Shown here: positions 1 through 12,107 of the stretch, in pieces
Layout: each line of letters begins with the position of its first letter
Position numbering within the stretch: position 1 is the stretch's first letter
Assembly (NCBI GenBank): GCA_029582165.1
Contig: CM055876.1
Location: forward strand, 22,406,817 to 22,470,816
Direction of reading: 5' to 3'
Source: Portulaca oleracea
Lineage: Eukaryota > Streptophyta > Magnoliopsida > Caryophyllales > Portulacaceae
DNA: 64,000 nt
Made by a program: the position numbers and the translations under genes
Notes under the pieces: model-generated
What the model was told of the DNA's origin: nothing
Databases searched by the model: none
What the model saw: only the letters and a program-made list of their open reading frames with translations

Positions 1-33
1 AGGTTAGGTGAATATTTTTGCGATGAGGCTGAG

Positions 34-2458
34 TGATAGGCCGCAAGTGCACGGGTGCTCTGATACCAAACTTGATGCATAATGGACCAAGGGTTGATCA
101 CATTACACACAATCTAAGGATCTTTAAAAGCGAAGATAGGAATCTCCCTTCTCAAAGTTCCAAAGAACCAAAAATGGAATAGAAATGGATGAAAAAGATG
201 GAAAGAACTATGAAAGATGGTTACCAAATGAATGGAAATGATGAACGAATAGATGAACGAATAGATGAACGAATGTAGGAATGTTGAAAACGAATGGATT
301 GATGAATCTATCTTATGATTTAGCACTTTAGATGTGTAAATGAAAGATAGAAACAATGAAAATGCAATTGAAAGAATTCTAATGAATCAAACGAAACTCA
401 CTAGAATGATAGAATGATAATGGCTCTTCGAAGAATCTTGGAGGATACAGCCACACCACCTTCAAGAATGCTTCAAATCCTTCCTATCACCACCAAGGAC
501 GCCAATCTTGGATAGAAGAAGGGGATAGTTTCCGTCCTCCCTCAAGAGAAACGAAGAGACTAGCACAAAGCTAGAGAGAACAACACATCATGTGTTTGAT
601 TGTATTTTGATATATGAATGAATGAATGAATACAATGGCACCCAAGGGGTCTATTTATACTACTCTAAGACTCCCATGGACGTGCACCTAGGGTTCAAGA
701 AACCAAGAATCAACTATTACATCATATATCCTACTTATGACATCATAAACTCTAAAATACAACTCTAGAAAGAAATCGCTATAACTCTTTCAATACTTGT
801 CTGTTTTCAATGATTCAAAAACCATTGGAAAGTTTATTGAAAGATCTCCAATCTGTCTTCTGATGATTTCCTCAATAGACGTATGGATCCAGAATTATAG
901 AGCAAAATATCGAACTGTACTTGATGGAGTCTTTTGCTGCCGTGAGAGATGACTTTTCAATAAGGACTTGAGAATGATTTAAGCTCATTGATGTCCTCCA
1001 AATGTGAGAGTAACTCCATATAAGCTTAGAAGTATGAGGACTAAGCTTAGAGTACCTTCAAGGTCCTTTACGCCTTCTACCTTGATAAACCCAAGACGAC
1101 ATTTGTAGCTTCAAACTGGATTAAGGTCCTTGTAGCTAGACCTTGATGTATATAGCTAGGCAAATATGCATCAACTCCACAGGGACTTTGCCAACTACAC
1201 ACCAAACTAGCCTCCTAGGTGATTGCTAAATCGGTCAGGTTTTAGATTGAGAATAACTAATTCTAGTTCTAGTCACTAAAAAGATCAAAACCAACAAATA
1301 TTCACACAATTTACTTGGATTAATCAATATGAGAAAAGCGTTGAGGGGATAAAACCTAAGTAACTCTATGAATCAAACAAGTGGATTGAACATGCATGTC
1401 ACTAATTTGGTACATTTTAGGGTCGATAATCGCATAATGTATTCCGTAGCGAGCTTTTGGCAATAAAACGGATTGCTTAGTAAAATTGATCTATTGGACT
1501 CATTGTGTCAATTTTATCTAAGTTAAATATCAAATTATCCAATGACCCCTAGTTACAAAGTCTTCTATCTCTAGTTCACTTCATAAACTAGTTTAATCCT
1601 AAGGGTTCCGATTATCGAATTTCTCCGTTCGTCCATTCAACAATCTAATTCCATATTCTTGATGGCCAGTCAAAAACAATGACAAACATAATCAAAGGTT
1701 AAACAAAATGCATTCAAACTAGATAAACAAACTTGTTCAATCCAACAAAACTCAATCCATAAGACAGACTAATAAGGGTTTATCCCCTAAACTTATGAAA
1801 CTACTCACTACCCATGTTCGATTCACTAAACATAACAAATTCTACTCTAGAAAGCATGGAAACTATGAGAAAGAGAAATAAACCAAGTTGGATTTCAATC
1901 CTTGCTTGAATGTTGATCCGCAGGGACTTTTGCTCTTCCACTTCTCTCCAATTCTTGAGAACCAATCTTCCAAAACTCAACCAATCTCTCTATCATCACA
2001 ATGGATGAATGTGGATGGAAATATGGATGAAAGGATGGATGAATATGATGATGAGGATGATGATGAGTAGGAGTCAATGCCAGCAAAAACTACCGGATAC
2101 ATCAATTATATAGCATTAAGAGCATCCGAAACGCCATTTTTGCATTAAACAGAGGCAACACGGGTGGTTCCAGGTCAACACGGACCGTGCTAGGGTCAAC
2201 ACGGGTCGTGTTGCCCTGACACGGACCGTGTTGGTCACCGGAGTCATATTCTGGACTTTCTGGAGGCTGAAACGACCCGTTTTGGGTCTTTTCTCACCCG
2301 TGTTGATGTCTGCCGGTATCCAATGAATTCTTGGACTTGAGCTTGGGCCTTGGGGTGGATTTATTCTTCAATTGTGATCCTCTTGGACTCCATACACTTG
2401 ATTTTAAGCTTGATTTCTTCACTTTAACACCAATTTCCTACAAAATTATACCATACTC
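34..2458 (-). repeat. 3' LTR of the Athila-like element, interrupted and truncated
   Basis: It matches 18404-~19738 closely, with scattered substitutions, apart from the insertion at 57-1173. Similarity stops after ACTCCAAC near 2458. The other LTR runs about 110 bases further to its TATCA end, so this copy has lost its internal-side end. The neighbouring polypurine tract cannot be recognised. Confidence 0.8.
57..1173 (-). mobile_element. LTR plus primer-site remnant of the TGATGCAT retrotransposon family
   Basis: A 1.1-kb LTR (73-1173) starts TGATGCATAATGG and ends ATGCATCA. It is a diverged relative of the LTRs at 30051-31132 and 34597-35681. Next to it, 57-68 reads GCTCTGATACCA, the complement of an initiator-tRNA-Met primer site. 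This is therefore a 5' LTR whose internal region has been deleted, not a clean solo LTR. There is no matching target duplication, and about 20 bases of the host Athila LTR are missing here. The junction falls on GCTC, which both partners share. A minus-strand TATAAATAGACC-type promoter box lies near 647-660. Confidence 0.8.
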
Positions 2459-4367
2459 CAACGAAAAGAACGAAAATAGAAAATAAATGGGACAAAATGA
2501 CTCAAATCAAAAGGAAAAGGTTTCAAGGTAAAATTGAAAATTTTATTTACAAATCTCCTCAGGAAAGCATCGATAAGACATTCAATTAATCCAACTTAAT
2601 CAAGCATAGCCCAAGTATAAACGAAAGTCTATATACAAGAGAAAATGAAACCATAAAAAGAATTGCAAAAACCATACCTATCAAGATCAAACTAGTCACC
2701 CTCCTAATCACAAATGAAACAAGCAACCACATAATAATGGATGAAACTAGGAAATTGAGAGCAACCTCACTTTTAGGGAATGTGGAAAACACTCCTCTCA
2801 TGTGTTTGAAAAATAATATTCAATGAAGGTGCACTCAATACTCAATCCAAAGCAACTTCCTACCATAAGCTTGCAAATAATCTCAATTCTCTGCCGCTAA
2901 AATGCAAAGTACTAATGATAATCAAGAGGACTTTCAAAAGGGTTGTAATGGGGCTAAGGCTAAGGGTAAGGAGTGGAAATATATTTGGGAAAGTGGTGCT
3001 AAAAGCCAAAGCTAGGAGCATAAACCTCACCAAATTTACACAATTAAGAACTCTCACACCTTATATTCGCAATAGAACACCCCAAAATCAAGTAGAAATT
3101 GCCTCAACTCAAAGAAAAATAAACTTACACACTTTTTTTTTCATTTTTCATTTTACTGATTTTTTTTCTTTTTTTCTTTTTTTTCAATTTCAATCCATAA
3201 TCAAAGATATATACACCAATGAGGCAAACTTCCTAACTCAACCCATATCAAGCTATAATAGGGAGTAATCTCAAGATTTTCAACTTCATAACATCCCCAA
3301 CAAAACCAAACCACATAATTCACCACAATCAACCCAACTTTCACACTCTAACACTCCAAGCAATGGCTTAAAGGTAAGAAATTATATATACGGCCATGGC
3401 TAATTATATAGGTAATCAAAAGAAAGAGTGATACAAAAGAGGGGTTAAAGGCGGATATTCACAAATAAAGGGTGGCTATTTGGCTTTGTAGCTAAAATAT
3501 ATACAAAAGAATGCCTCTATCATATTATCAAAGCACAAGCAAAAATGCAGTTTCAAAGAGATACATTGCAAGTTCTAGAGAATGAAACTATGGATGAGTC
3601 ACACATGAGAAAATGAGACTAATAAAAATGATTAGTCATTTAAGGCTTTGTGGTCTCACGGGTAAGAGCTCTCAAATAAACCTAGTTCAAGTAGATGTGT
3701 ATGTGCTAAACTCATTCCAAAAGATCTCAAAAGGGCAATCAATCTTCACTATCAAAGTACAATTCTAAACTTTCTATGTTTTCACAACTCTTTTCAAAAC
3801 TTTAATTCACAAAAGGGTTATACAAGACTAAATCAAATCAAAAGAAAACGTATCTAGCTTTAATTCATCACCGAAGAATTTTATTCACTAATCTTAACCT
3901 ATCCTAATTTTTTCTTCTTTTTCTCTTTTTTCAAATTTTTTAATTTTTTTCAATTTTCTGATTTTTTTGGGTTTTTTTTCAAAAACTAAAATCAAAAGTC
4001 AAATGAAAAACTAGAAAAGAAGGAACTAAAAACTAAGAAAAAGAAAGAAATAAAATCTAACATGATACTAACTAATGCAATTCTAAGTGGATGCAAAATA
4101 TTTACAATGATAGCTAAAAATCAAAAAAATCAAAAAGAAAAACTAAACTAAACAAAAGAAAAACTAAAGAAACAAAACTAAACCTAAAACTAAAATAAAA
4201 ACTAGCAAACTAAAAGAAAACAGAAATTAAATATAAACAACAATAAAATCATATACACAAAGATGAGGACTCAAAATTTTCAAATTAATCCCCCCATGCT
4301 TGGACAAAGCATTGTCCTCAATGCATGAATCAAGAAGAAACTAGCACGAAGGGTAAAAACAAGTCAA
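2459..4367 (-). other. 3' internal region of the Athila-like element, non-coding
   Basis: AT-rich sequence between the ATHILA-ORF1-like frame and the 3' LTR. It has long A- and T-rich runs (for example 3130-3185 and 3905-4260) and no convincing gene. Short open frames here have no recognisable domain. No polypurine tract could be placed next to the LTR. Confidence 0.6.
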
Positions 4368-4617
4368 TCACTGCGGTGGTGGAGGAGGAGGTGGGTAAGG
4401 ATATTTGTGAGGGTAGGTCAACTGCCAATCGCACATCGCTTGCATCATCTTGAGCATGCGTGCTTGTTCGGCAGCTTGGGTGGCATTGGCTTGGTCAAGA
4501 AGGTCGAGCCTCTCAAAAAGCCGAGTTTGGTTTTGTAAAATTTGGTCCGAAGTGGTTCGAAAATAACCAAACTCATTTTCACAATAAGTTCTAAGAGAGG
4601 CATGATCCGCACGCAAA
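4368..4617 (-). pseudogene. ATHILA-ORF1-like frame, C-terminal piece
   Basis: About 82 residues ending in a proline run. They continue in frame from the piece at 12458-12719 once the CACTA insertion and one AAA copy are ignored. The segment is charged and probably coiled-coil (around ERLDLLDQ), followed by a Trp/Tyr/Pro-rich tail. It is the end of the broken frame that begins at 14082. Confidence 0.6.
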
Positions 4618-4770
4618 CACTACAAGTAAATCTATGTTTTGTAGCAATTTATTAGTGGCAAATTTAAAATTGCCACAATATGCAAACAGTTGTAAACACA
4701 ATAGTAGCATATACGATTTTGCCACAAAAGGGAGGGTCTATTGTAGCAACCAACTTGAAATGCTACAAAA
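4618..4770. repeat. CACTA 5' subterminal repeat array
   Basis: Repeated short motifs in both orientations: TTTTGTAGCAATTT, GTGGCAAATTT, TTGCCACAA, TTGTAGCAACC and TGCTACAAAA. In CACTA elements such arrays bind the element-encoded DNA-binding protein. Here only the sequence is seen; that role is the family expectation. Confidence 0.75.
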
Positions 4771-5762
4771 AACTCTTAATAATTTTCAAAGAGGCAAAAA
4801 GATAAAAATTTTCTACAAAATTATGTTCCCTCTAATTTTTTTCAGCTAATTATACATTCCCTCCTATTTTTTCCAATCCAATTTTACACCCTCCAATTAA
4901 TTTTTTTTTTCAATTAAGTGTAAGTTAGTCAATCAAAGCCTCCCGTCGACCATCCCTCTCCTCTGGGCGCTCCCTTTCTCTCATATTTCATGTCTCTGCC
5001 ACTGCCATACACTCATCCATCATCTCCACAGAAATGGCGATGGAACCGCTCTCATTAGCCACATGAATGTCCACTGTATACTATTACCATTTCCTCCCTC
5101 TTTGGCCTCCTTCTCCCCCTTCGATCTGTAAAACCAATACATCTATAATCATGAAATATTTGTAGAGAGGATTATTGTCTTGTTCCAGAGGAGTGGGGAC
5201 TAATCTTGAAGAGTCTATGGAGGATCGTTACGCAAAATTCCGTTAAACAACAATCTTGAGATGCTTTTTTGATGAACAATCAAGCCTTTTCTATTGAGCT
5301 TTCTCGAACCCCACTCACAATGCCAACTACTGCTCTACTACCATTGACATCAATTGTCCGTTCAGGGTTTTAGAAAGGTACGTAATTCTATTTATTTTTC
5401 TTAGTTTTCTCATATTCATTGGATGTCTATTTAGGGTTTCAAAAAGTGCCCAAAGCAAGAGCTGATGTGTAATAAAATCAAATTTCTTGCTAGGGATAGC
5501 TTAGGCATGATATTTGAATGAATATGTGGTTATTTTTAGATATATGGATTTGTGGTTAAACGTGATTTCCTTCATTTGTAATATGGGTTCAGTTCTTTGT
5601 CCAATAAACGAAGTTAAGGGAAAGCAAAATAAAACATGAAATCAGATGTGCACTTTGTTACTTGCTTACAATAGTAGGCTTTGATATGAATTAGAAGGAG
5701 CATTAACTGGGTTTTGTTTTCTTATTCTCCAAATCATTGTATGAATTGGAGCAATGTATTTA

Positions 5763-6678
5763 GAGCTACTCCTGCCTCAGTTGTTGGTTGGCCTCTAGTT
5801 CGATCATTCAGGAAAAACCTTGGTAGCACAAGCGCGACCAAGCCTTCTGAACCAAGTGGTGTGGCTGTGATTCCAGGCAAGCCTGATAATGCAAAACCAG
5901 CTACTGATCAAACCCTAAAATAGGGTGGGTTTGTGAAGAACAACATGGATGGTGTCCCTATTGGAAGGAAGGTTGACCTTAGTGCATTTCATAGTTATGA
6001 CAAACTCGCCTTTGTTGTTGATCAACTGTTTCGAGGACTCCTTGCAGGTACTTAATTACACTATAGTCTAGAAACCAATTTTGTGGTGGGAAAAGGGTTG
6101 GAGTTGTTTCTCTATAGTAAAACCAATGCATTATTGACTTATATACCTTAATTCCTTTCAGGTACTTAATTCAACTATATTTTGGAAACCAATGCATTAT
6201 TTTTGGTGGAGATTTTGACTTTTATATTACGTTGACATATAATCAATCAAGAGGTGTTAGCCGTCTTAGTTGGAAGAGCTGATTTAGCTACGGAACAAAG
6301 GTTTAAACCCATCTTATATGCTCTCATGAGGTCCTTTTCGAATTGCCTGCTACAGGAAGGACTAAGTATCTAATTAGGAGCATGTTTTGTGCACAGTTAG
6401 GATGAGGAATTATGTAGATCATTTTTTTAAAAAATATTTTATCTACATTATTATTGCTTGTACAACTAAATTAATGGAGGGGGGATGGATTGATGTCTCA
6501 TTAAGTTTGTCTTCTGCTTTTGGTGATCAGCTCAAAGAGATTCAAGTGTTAGTGTGAGTGAGAATAATTAAGAAGAGCAGAAACCAATCACAAGATTGTT
6601 GGATGGAAGTGGGGAATATACTCTGGTTTATGAAGACAATGAAGGAGACATGATTCTTGTTGGGGATGTCGCTTGGCG
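5763..6678 (+). pseudogene. captured Aux/IAA repressor fragment (IAA26/IAA18-like)
   Basis: Two exons with their intron lie inside the CACTA element. Exon 5763-6047 follows a TTTAG acceptor. It encodes the degron region VVGWPLVRSFRKN, then NMDGVPIGRKVDLS, ending LFRGLLA before a GTACTT donor. Exon 6531-6678 follows GATCAG and encodes [25 protein letters not shown] and ILVGDVAW before a GTAAGC donor. The two join in phase across a 483-base intron. These are Aux/IAA domain II and most of the PB1 (domain III/IV). Aux/IAA proteins repress auxin response factors. The copy is dead: stops at 5921-5923 and just after SVSENN, the canonical GWPP is GWPL, and first and last exons are missing. The retained intron shows capture from genomic DNA. 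Confidence 0.9.
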
Positions 6679-6895
6679 GTAAGCATCTTCAGTCTTCACC
6701 CATTTAGATGTTTAAAGATTGCATTTTGGTCGCTTTTAAACCCCATTTATTAAAGCCATATACAGAAATAAGAGTCCCTATTATATATTGACAATAAGTT
6801 TAAGTTACAGTTTTAGGTTTTAAAACCCCATTTATTAAAGTCAGTTAAGGGATCCAATTGTTGTTTTCTTTCGTTATTTTGTTTTAGTTATTATA

Positions 6896-7104
6896 CTCGC
6901 TCCGTTCCAAATTAATTGTCATTTTGGCTAGTTTTGGCCATTAATTATTCACCATTACAATGAGTTACAATATAAAATTACCTCTATTATAATTATTAGA
7001 AAAATATCTTTCTAATGACGGTAATTTTATATTGTAACTCATTATAATGTGTGAGTAATTAACGGTCAAATTTAGTTAAAATGACAATTAATTTGGAACA
7101 AAGG
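6896..7104. mobile_element. Stowaway-like MITE
   Basis: A 209-base inverted-repeat element flanked by TA (6894-6895, 7105-7106). The left arm CTCGCTCCGTTCCAAATTAA pairs with the right arm TTAATTTGGAACAAAGG. TA duplication and a CTCC-type end are typical of Stowaway (Tc1/mariner) MITEs. It inserted into the CACTA interior. Confidence 0.8.
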
Positions 7105-7106
7105 TA

Positions 7107-9490
7107 ATAGTTTGAGATAGGATACCATACAATAGCCTTGGTACGTTGTTGTTGTCCTTGATTATTGGATTTTCAAGGTATCTATAGTTATTGTTTTCTT
7201 TCATTATTTTTGTTTCAATTATTATAGTTTGAGAAATGATACTGTTCAACAGCCTTCGATATCCATAATATGGCATTTGATGGCTAAAGTTGATTGATTT
7301 TACTGTACAGTAGCCTAAACTACAATTTGACATCACAAACATATCATTTCCTCTTTGGTGATCCAAACTAAGGAATGAATGAAATGTTTGGTGAATTTTT
7401 AGTTGTATACTGGTCATTCTCTTGTTCAAAATTATTGTCAGGCTCCTAATTCTTAATTTTTCTGTTTCAGGTGCTACTTTATGGCAGGTAGGTTGTGTCA
7501 TAGAAGAATATGTGAAGAAAAAGTTCTTTTCATGAATAGTAAGATATTGTTTGCATTTTATTGGCTCTCCATTGCCCTTTGTCTCATATCTCATTTATTC
7601 TAGAAGTTATTTCTTCCTTGGTATGGAGGACAACGACAACTATGTGATACAACTTGCACTTGTACACAGTTCCACATGACCGTGATATTCTTTTTCTTGC
7701 CCCTTTTGTACATGGGTAGCAGCCCCCTTGGCATCTCTCTAATGCAATATTTTATTTACTTAAAAAACACAGTAAATCAAACTCAGAAGCTTCTCACTCA
7801 TCTTAATTTAAAAAGACCGACTCCCAAAGGGTCATTCTTCATGTTGTTTGTCTAGCTAGTTCGTATTATCTAGTCTGATACGCTAGTCAATGTTTTTTCT
7901 CACTTGTTAGCTGCTACTAATACTTTGAATGTTGAAGAATGGAAGTTGAAGCTCCTTGGTGTATGATTGTACGAGTCGACTTTGAGGCCCTAACAACTTT
8001 ATATGATATATTTAGGAACAATCATGCCATTAACAAGGCACAATTAAGAAAAACAATAACTTGTGCTTTCTCTTCTTGGACTTGTTAAGCTTGTAGAGTG
8101 GTGACACTATTAATTGATCAATTAGCGTTGCGAAAAAGGGTAGGTAGGGATTTTGTAATTGGTTGGCTGTAAATTATGATCTTGGATACATATGCAACAA
8201 CCTCAAGAAACTACAAGAGAAATCATACTTGGTGAATATTCAATGCAACTTTTTTCCTTTTCTTCCCTGGCTACTGTGCCTGCCATGGTCTCTACTCTTT
8301 TTTTCTCTTGCAAATTTCCAATCCCTGATTTCTGGGAAACCAAGAAGACTGAGTTTCTGGTGTCTGCATTTTATTTTTTAATCATCCTACACATCTCTCT
8401 AATTTCTTATTGGTTTATGGTTAACAAGCTACAGAGCTAAAACCCAACGTATCTGGTAGAGTGTAAAGGTACAAGCTGCTTAACTAGTTAGAAATAATGT
8501 ACAGATTCTTGTTATTTAGATTTTCTCGTTAGTGATTAGTGTTGTTATATGTTTCCCTTATGTCATGTGTTGTTTGATCTATCTCTTGCTCTCCATACAC
8601 CTGTGAAATAGGGCTCATTGTAGGTATGGATGCTATCAGTGTCGTACGACTGCCAAAGTGTCGGCTAAGTATATTTGGAAGTACGTTCTCCAGTTCTCTA
8701 TGTCTTTGTTTGGTTAGGATCTGTTTAAGCCTTGTGTGAACTAATTAATTGTTTCTTTGAGTGCAAAAGAGCATTATCATGACAATTTAGCGTGTTTTAC
8801 AATTTGCGTGTTTACATGGATCTAATGTATGTCTTTCATAGTTTTAATGAATTTTTGTTTTTTCAATGACATTTTATGCCTATGCAAGATCCATTTCATG
8901 ATTTTGATTAATAGTATTTCAAGGTAAGAGACCAAATAAGCGGACGTAATTTGTTCGCCCAAATTTTTTGTTCAATTATTATACCGTTTAATGCAAGCTA
9001 AGTTATATGTTGTGTTCCTAATTGCTTCTTGATTATACTTCACTTTTACTTAATTGATTTTGATGTTTGTGCCCTCTTATTTTATGAGGTCGTTACGGAA
9101 AGATGATAATTCAGAAAAATCTTGAATGATTCTTTGTCTACCAATGGAAAAGATTTTATGTTTGACTCAGTGGATGATGCAGAGGCGACCCAAGCAAGTT
9201 TTAGGTTGCCTTTTTCTTTGAGTAATGAATGAAGATAGGGACCTGCATGAGGAAGCCATCTTTTAGATCTTTTATTTCTGTTGGTTTTCAACGGATTAGA
9301 TTGCCATAATTAATAAAGAAAAATATCTTAAATATTTATAGCTAATTGAGTTTTATAATGTGGATAGTTACATCCAAGTGGATCTTCTCGACATCTCTAT
9401 CCTTTTGTGGGTCAAGTCCCAAGTCCTGATAGATAGTACTAAAGGTATGGTGGCTATATTCCCTTATATAGATTTATTTTTATGTATATA
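7107..9490. other. CACTA interior of unknown origin
   Basis: No recognisable gene. A stretch near 6860-6895 (TTGTTTTCTTTC then ATTATTTTG) recurs imperfectly near 7189-7225, and other short duplications occur. Open frames at 7088-7594 (minus) and 8163-8440 (plus) show no domain and are probably chance. More captured host sequence is possible but I cannot name any. Confidence 0.4.
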
Positions 9491-9506
9491 TATCCGACGA
9501 TATCAG

Positions 9507-10165
9507 CGGTAAGACGGGGAAGTGTTCTTGAATGATCAGGCGTAAAGGGCACGAGCGGTGAATCGGGTTGAAAGTGAAAGTCGCCAAAATCGGCGAATGC
9601 TCTCAAACCAATTCACTTGGGTGAGACAGAGGAGAGTGGAATTTCGTGTGTAGGGGTGAAATCCGGAGATATACGGCGAACGCCAAAGCGGCGCTCTCGG
9701 TCCCTACCGACGCTGGTGCGAAAGCATGGGAGCGAACAGATTAGATACCTGGTAGTCCATGCCAGAACGATGAGTGTTCGCCCTGGTCTACACGGATCGG
9801 GGCCCACTAACGCGTGAAACACTCCGCTGGGAGTACGGTCGCAAGACCGAAACTCAAAGGAATTGACGGCCTGCATAACCGGTGGAGCATGTGGTTTAAT
9901 TCGATACAACGCGAAAACCTTACCACCCTTGACATATGAACAACAAAACTGTCCTTAACGGGATGGTACCGACTTTCATACAGGTCGCATGGCCGCCGCC
10001 ACCGTGTCGTGAGATGTTTGGTCAAGTCCTATAACGAGTGAAACCCTCGTTTTGTGTTGCTGAGACATGCGCTTAAGGAGAAATTTTTTGCAACCGAAGT
10101 GAGCCAAGGAGCCGAGTGACGTGCCAGCGCTACTAATTGAGTGCCAGCACGTAGCTGTGCTGTCA
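9507..10165 (+). pseudogene. rrn18: mitochondrial 18S rRNA fragment (nuclear copy)
   Basis: It covers roughly the middle third of a plant mitochondrial small-subunit rRNA, from a block like GGCGTAAAGGGCACG to GTGCCAGCACGTAGCTGTG. Hallmarks include GGTGAAATCCG, AGATTAGATACCTGGTAGTC, AACTCAAAGGAATTGACGG, GTGGTTTAATTCGATACAAC and TGTCGTGAGATGTTTGGTCA. It is degraded by many 1-3-base losses: the universal ATACCCTGGTAG is ATACCTGGTAG, and GACGGGGGCCTGCAC is GACGGCCTGCAT. A transfer from the mitochondrion that was later caught in, or inserted into, the CACTA element explains this best. It is not a working rRNA gene. Confidence 0.9.
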
Positions 10166-11430
10166 TAACGCTCCCAAAGCGGGCACACTTAACTCATGAA
10201 GACCTTGTGCTGTGGCCTTCCTGTTCGAAAAGAGCTGATACTGACTTTTCCCCGATTCTTATTCCTTTATTCGTTTGGTTGGATTTCCGTCCCGTAGAGT
10301 ACGAAGGGCGTTCACTGCTGATGCCCGTAGCAATATCTATATCTTTGTTTGAAGCCTATAGCGCTTTCTAACGAAAGTTAGTTCGGGGAGCGGAATAAAA
10401 ACCTTAATTCATGCAAGTCCCAACTCTGAATCAAGTCTTTGGTTTAGATCAATCAGAAAATTAACCGGTGGATTGATTAGAGGAAGGAACTCTTTTTGGT
10501 TATCGTAGGGAACTTGGTTGTATTTCCTAATGTCTTACTATTGACAATTCTTAGGCAATTGGCTAACATGGGATTCGTGGAGACTAGGTACCTAAGAGAG
10601 TCATAGCTAAGAGGGTGAGAAGCTTTTTTATGGTATGGAATTATACAACTTTTGTACTAGCTTTGACCTTTTGCTACAGAGCAAAGAAGAAAAGACCGAT
10701 CCAGATTCACCTCACCCTTGACCGTAGATCGTTACCAACAGAGGTACTGCCCGACGTGACTCGACCACCGGGAGAGGACTGGGCAGTTGATATCGAAATA
10801 TCAGATTCAAAATGACCGGCTTTCCCTCGCAAATCAAGCGCGAAACGTACAGGCCGGGGAATAAATATATTTATAATAAATAGCAAGCAATATAGCACAC
10901 TAGGGTACTCTCAGGAACTGGTAAAAAATGACCTCGAACTACATGAAGTCTGATGCCCATTCCGGGCTATGTAGGCTGTGGCCGTCCAAGGGCTGCTCGA
11001 CAATGAAGTGGTAAAATAATATTAAGTCTTCATAAAGATAAAGAGGCTCTTGTGCGATCTTCCCTTTCGTTCTTCTTTTCGGTATGCGCGTTCCTGCTCT
11101 TTCATACATGACCCTTCCCGCCCCTCGGGGCAGCGTATAAGGCCCTCAACCAACCATGGAACGTTGTGGTGCAGGGACCTTGGCTCGGCCTCTTTTGTCT
11201 ACCGATAAACGCATGCAATTAGATAAAAGACTGACTTACCGATTCATACCACGGCCCGAGAACGAGAAAATACCAAACCAAACCGAACTTCTCTTATTCA
11301 GTTTCCACGACCTTTTCCAATCAAACAAGAACAGCTGCGGAAGGCGAAGAAGTCAATGTAGCTATTCCCCGCGAAAGACCCTTTGCCGAGCTTGTAGCTC
11401 GTGATGTACTCCGGCGTGTGGCCGTTGATG
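10166..11430. other. probable further mitochondrial DNA, rearranged
   Basis: Base composition is more GC-balanced than the flanks and continues straight from the rRNA fragment, but it no longer follows the gene. No mitochondrial protein gene is recognised with certainty. Small frames such as 11156-11404 are not convincing. AT-rich plant sequence resumes around 11430. Origin is inferred from position and composition. Confidence 0.5.
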
Positions 11431-11674
11431 TTATTATATTTATGTGAATTTGAAAGGTAAGGCATTTTGCCTAGGATATTACAAACTAGGGGAAATGTTG
11501 CCATTTTTTTTGTAGTACATTTTTAAGAATACTTCTAATAAAATTGTTTTGTATTTGTAGTGACAAATTCAATAAGGGACTTCTTGCATGATATGCAATG
11601 CAAACAAAGATGATGTTGTAGACGCAAAATTCGTTGAGGCTCCTGAACATGAAGATGTTAGTTTAGGATATTCA

Positions 11675-11676
<2 letters not shown>

Positions 11677-11738
<62 letters not shown>
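11677..11738. repeat. (AT)n microsatellite
   Basis: About 31 uninterrupted AT units near the CACTA right end. Confidence 0.95.
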
Positions 11739-11741
<3 letters not shown>

Positions 11742-11956
11742 AAATTAGTTTAGAACAATAGAGGTGCTTACCTCTATCACTCCAAGAAACAAAACTAGAA
11801 CAGTGTTAATGGTTATTCTAGGAATTAGATAGGTAGAAATTATGATTTATGAACAAAGTCTTTTTTCCATGTGTAGTATACATTGTCTACTATATATATA
11901 ATAAATATTTGTATATCATTGAAATCTAGTACTTTTACCTTAATATGAGTTCAATG

Positions 11957-11961
<5 letters not shown>

Positions 11962-12035
<74 letters not shown>
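11962..12035. repeat. (AT)n microsatellite
   Basis: About 37 uninterrupted AT units, the second array within 300 bases. Confidence 0.95.
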
Positions 12036-12037
<2 letters not shown>

Positions 12038-12107
12038 TACATGCATCATTACAAGCAATATTATAAATAATATTACAATTATTGAGTAATTAAAGATACA
12101 TACTGTA

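Noticed and set aside
114..356. Phe/Ser/His-rich 80-codon minus-strand frame
   Set aside because: Lies inside an LTR remnant and has no domain.
9497..11430. Working mitochondrial rRNA gene or a mitochondrial contig
   Set aside because: The fragment is partial, damaged at universal positions and enclosed by a nuclear CACTA transposon and microsatellites.
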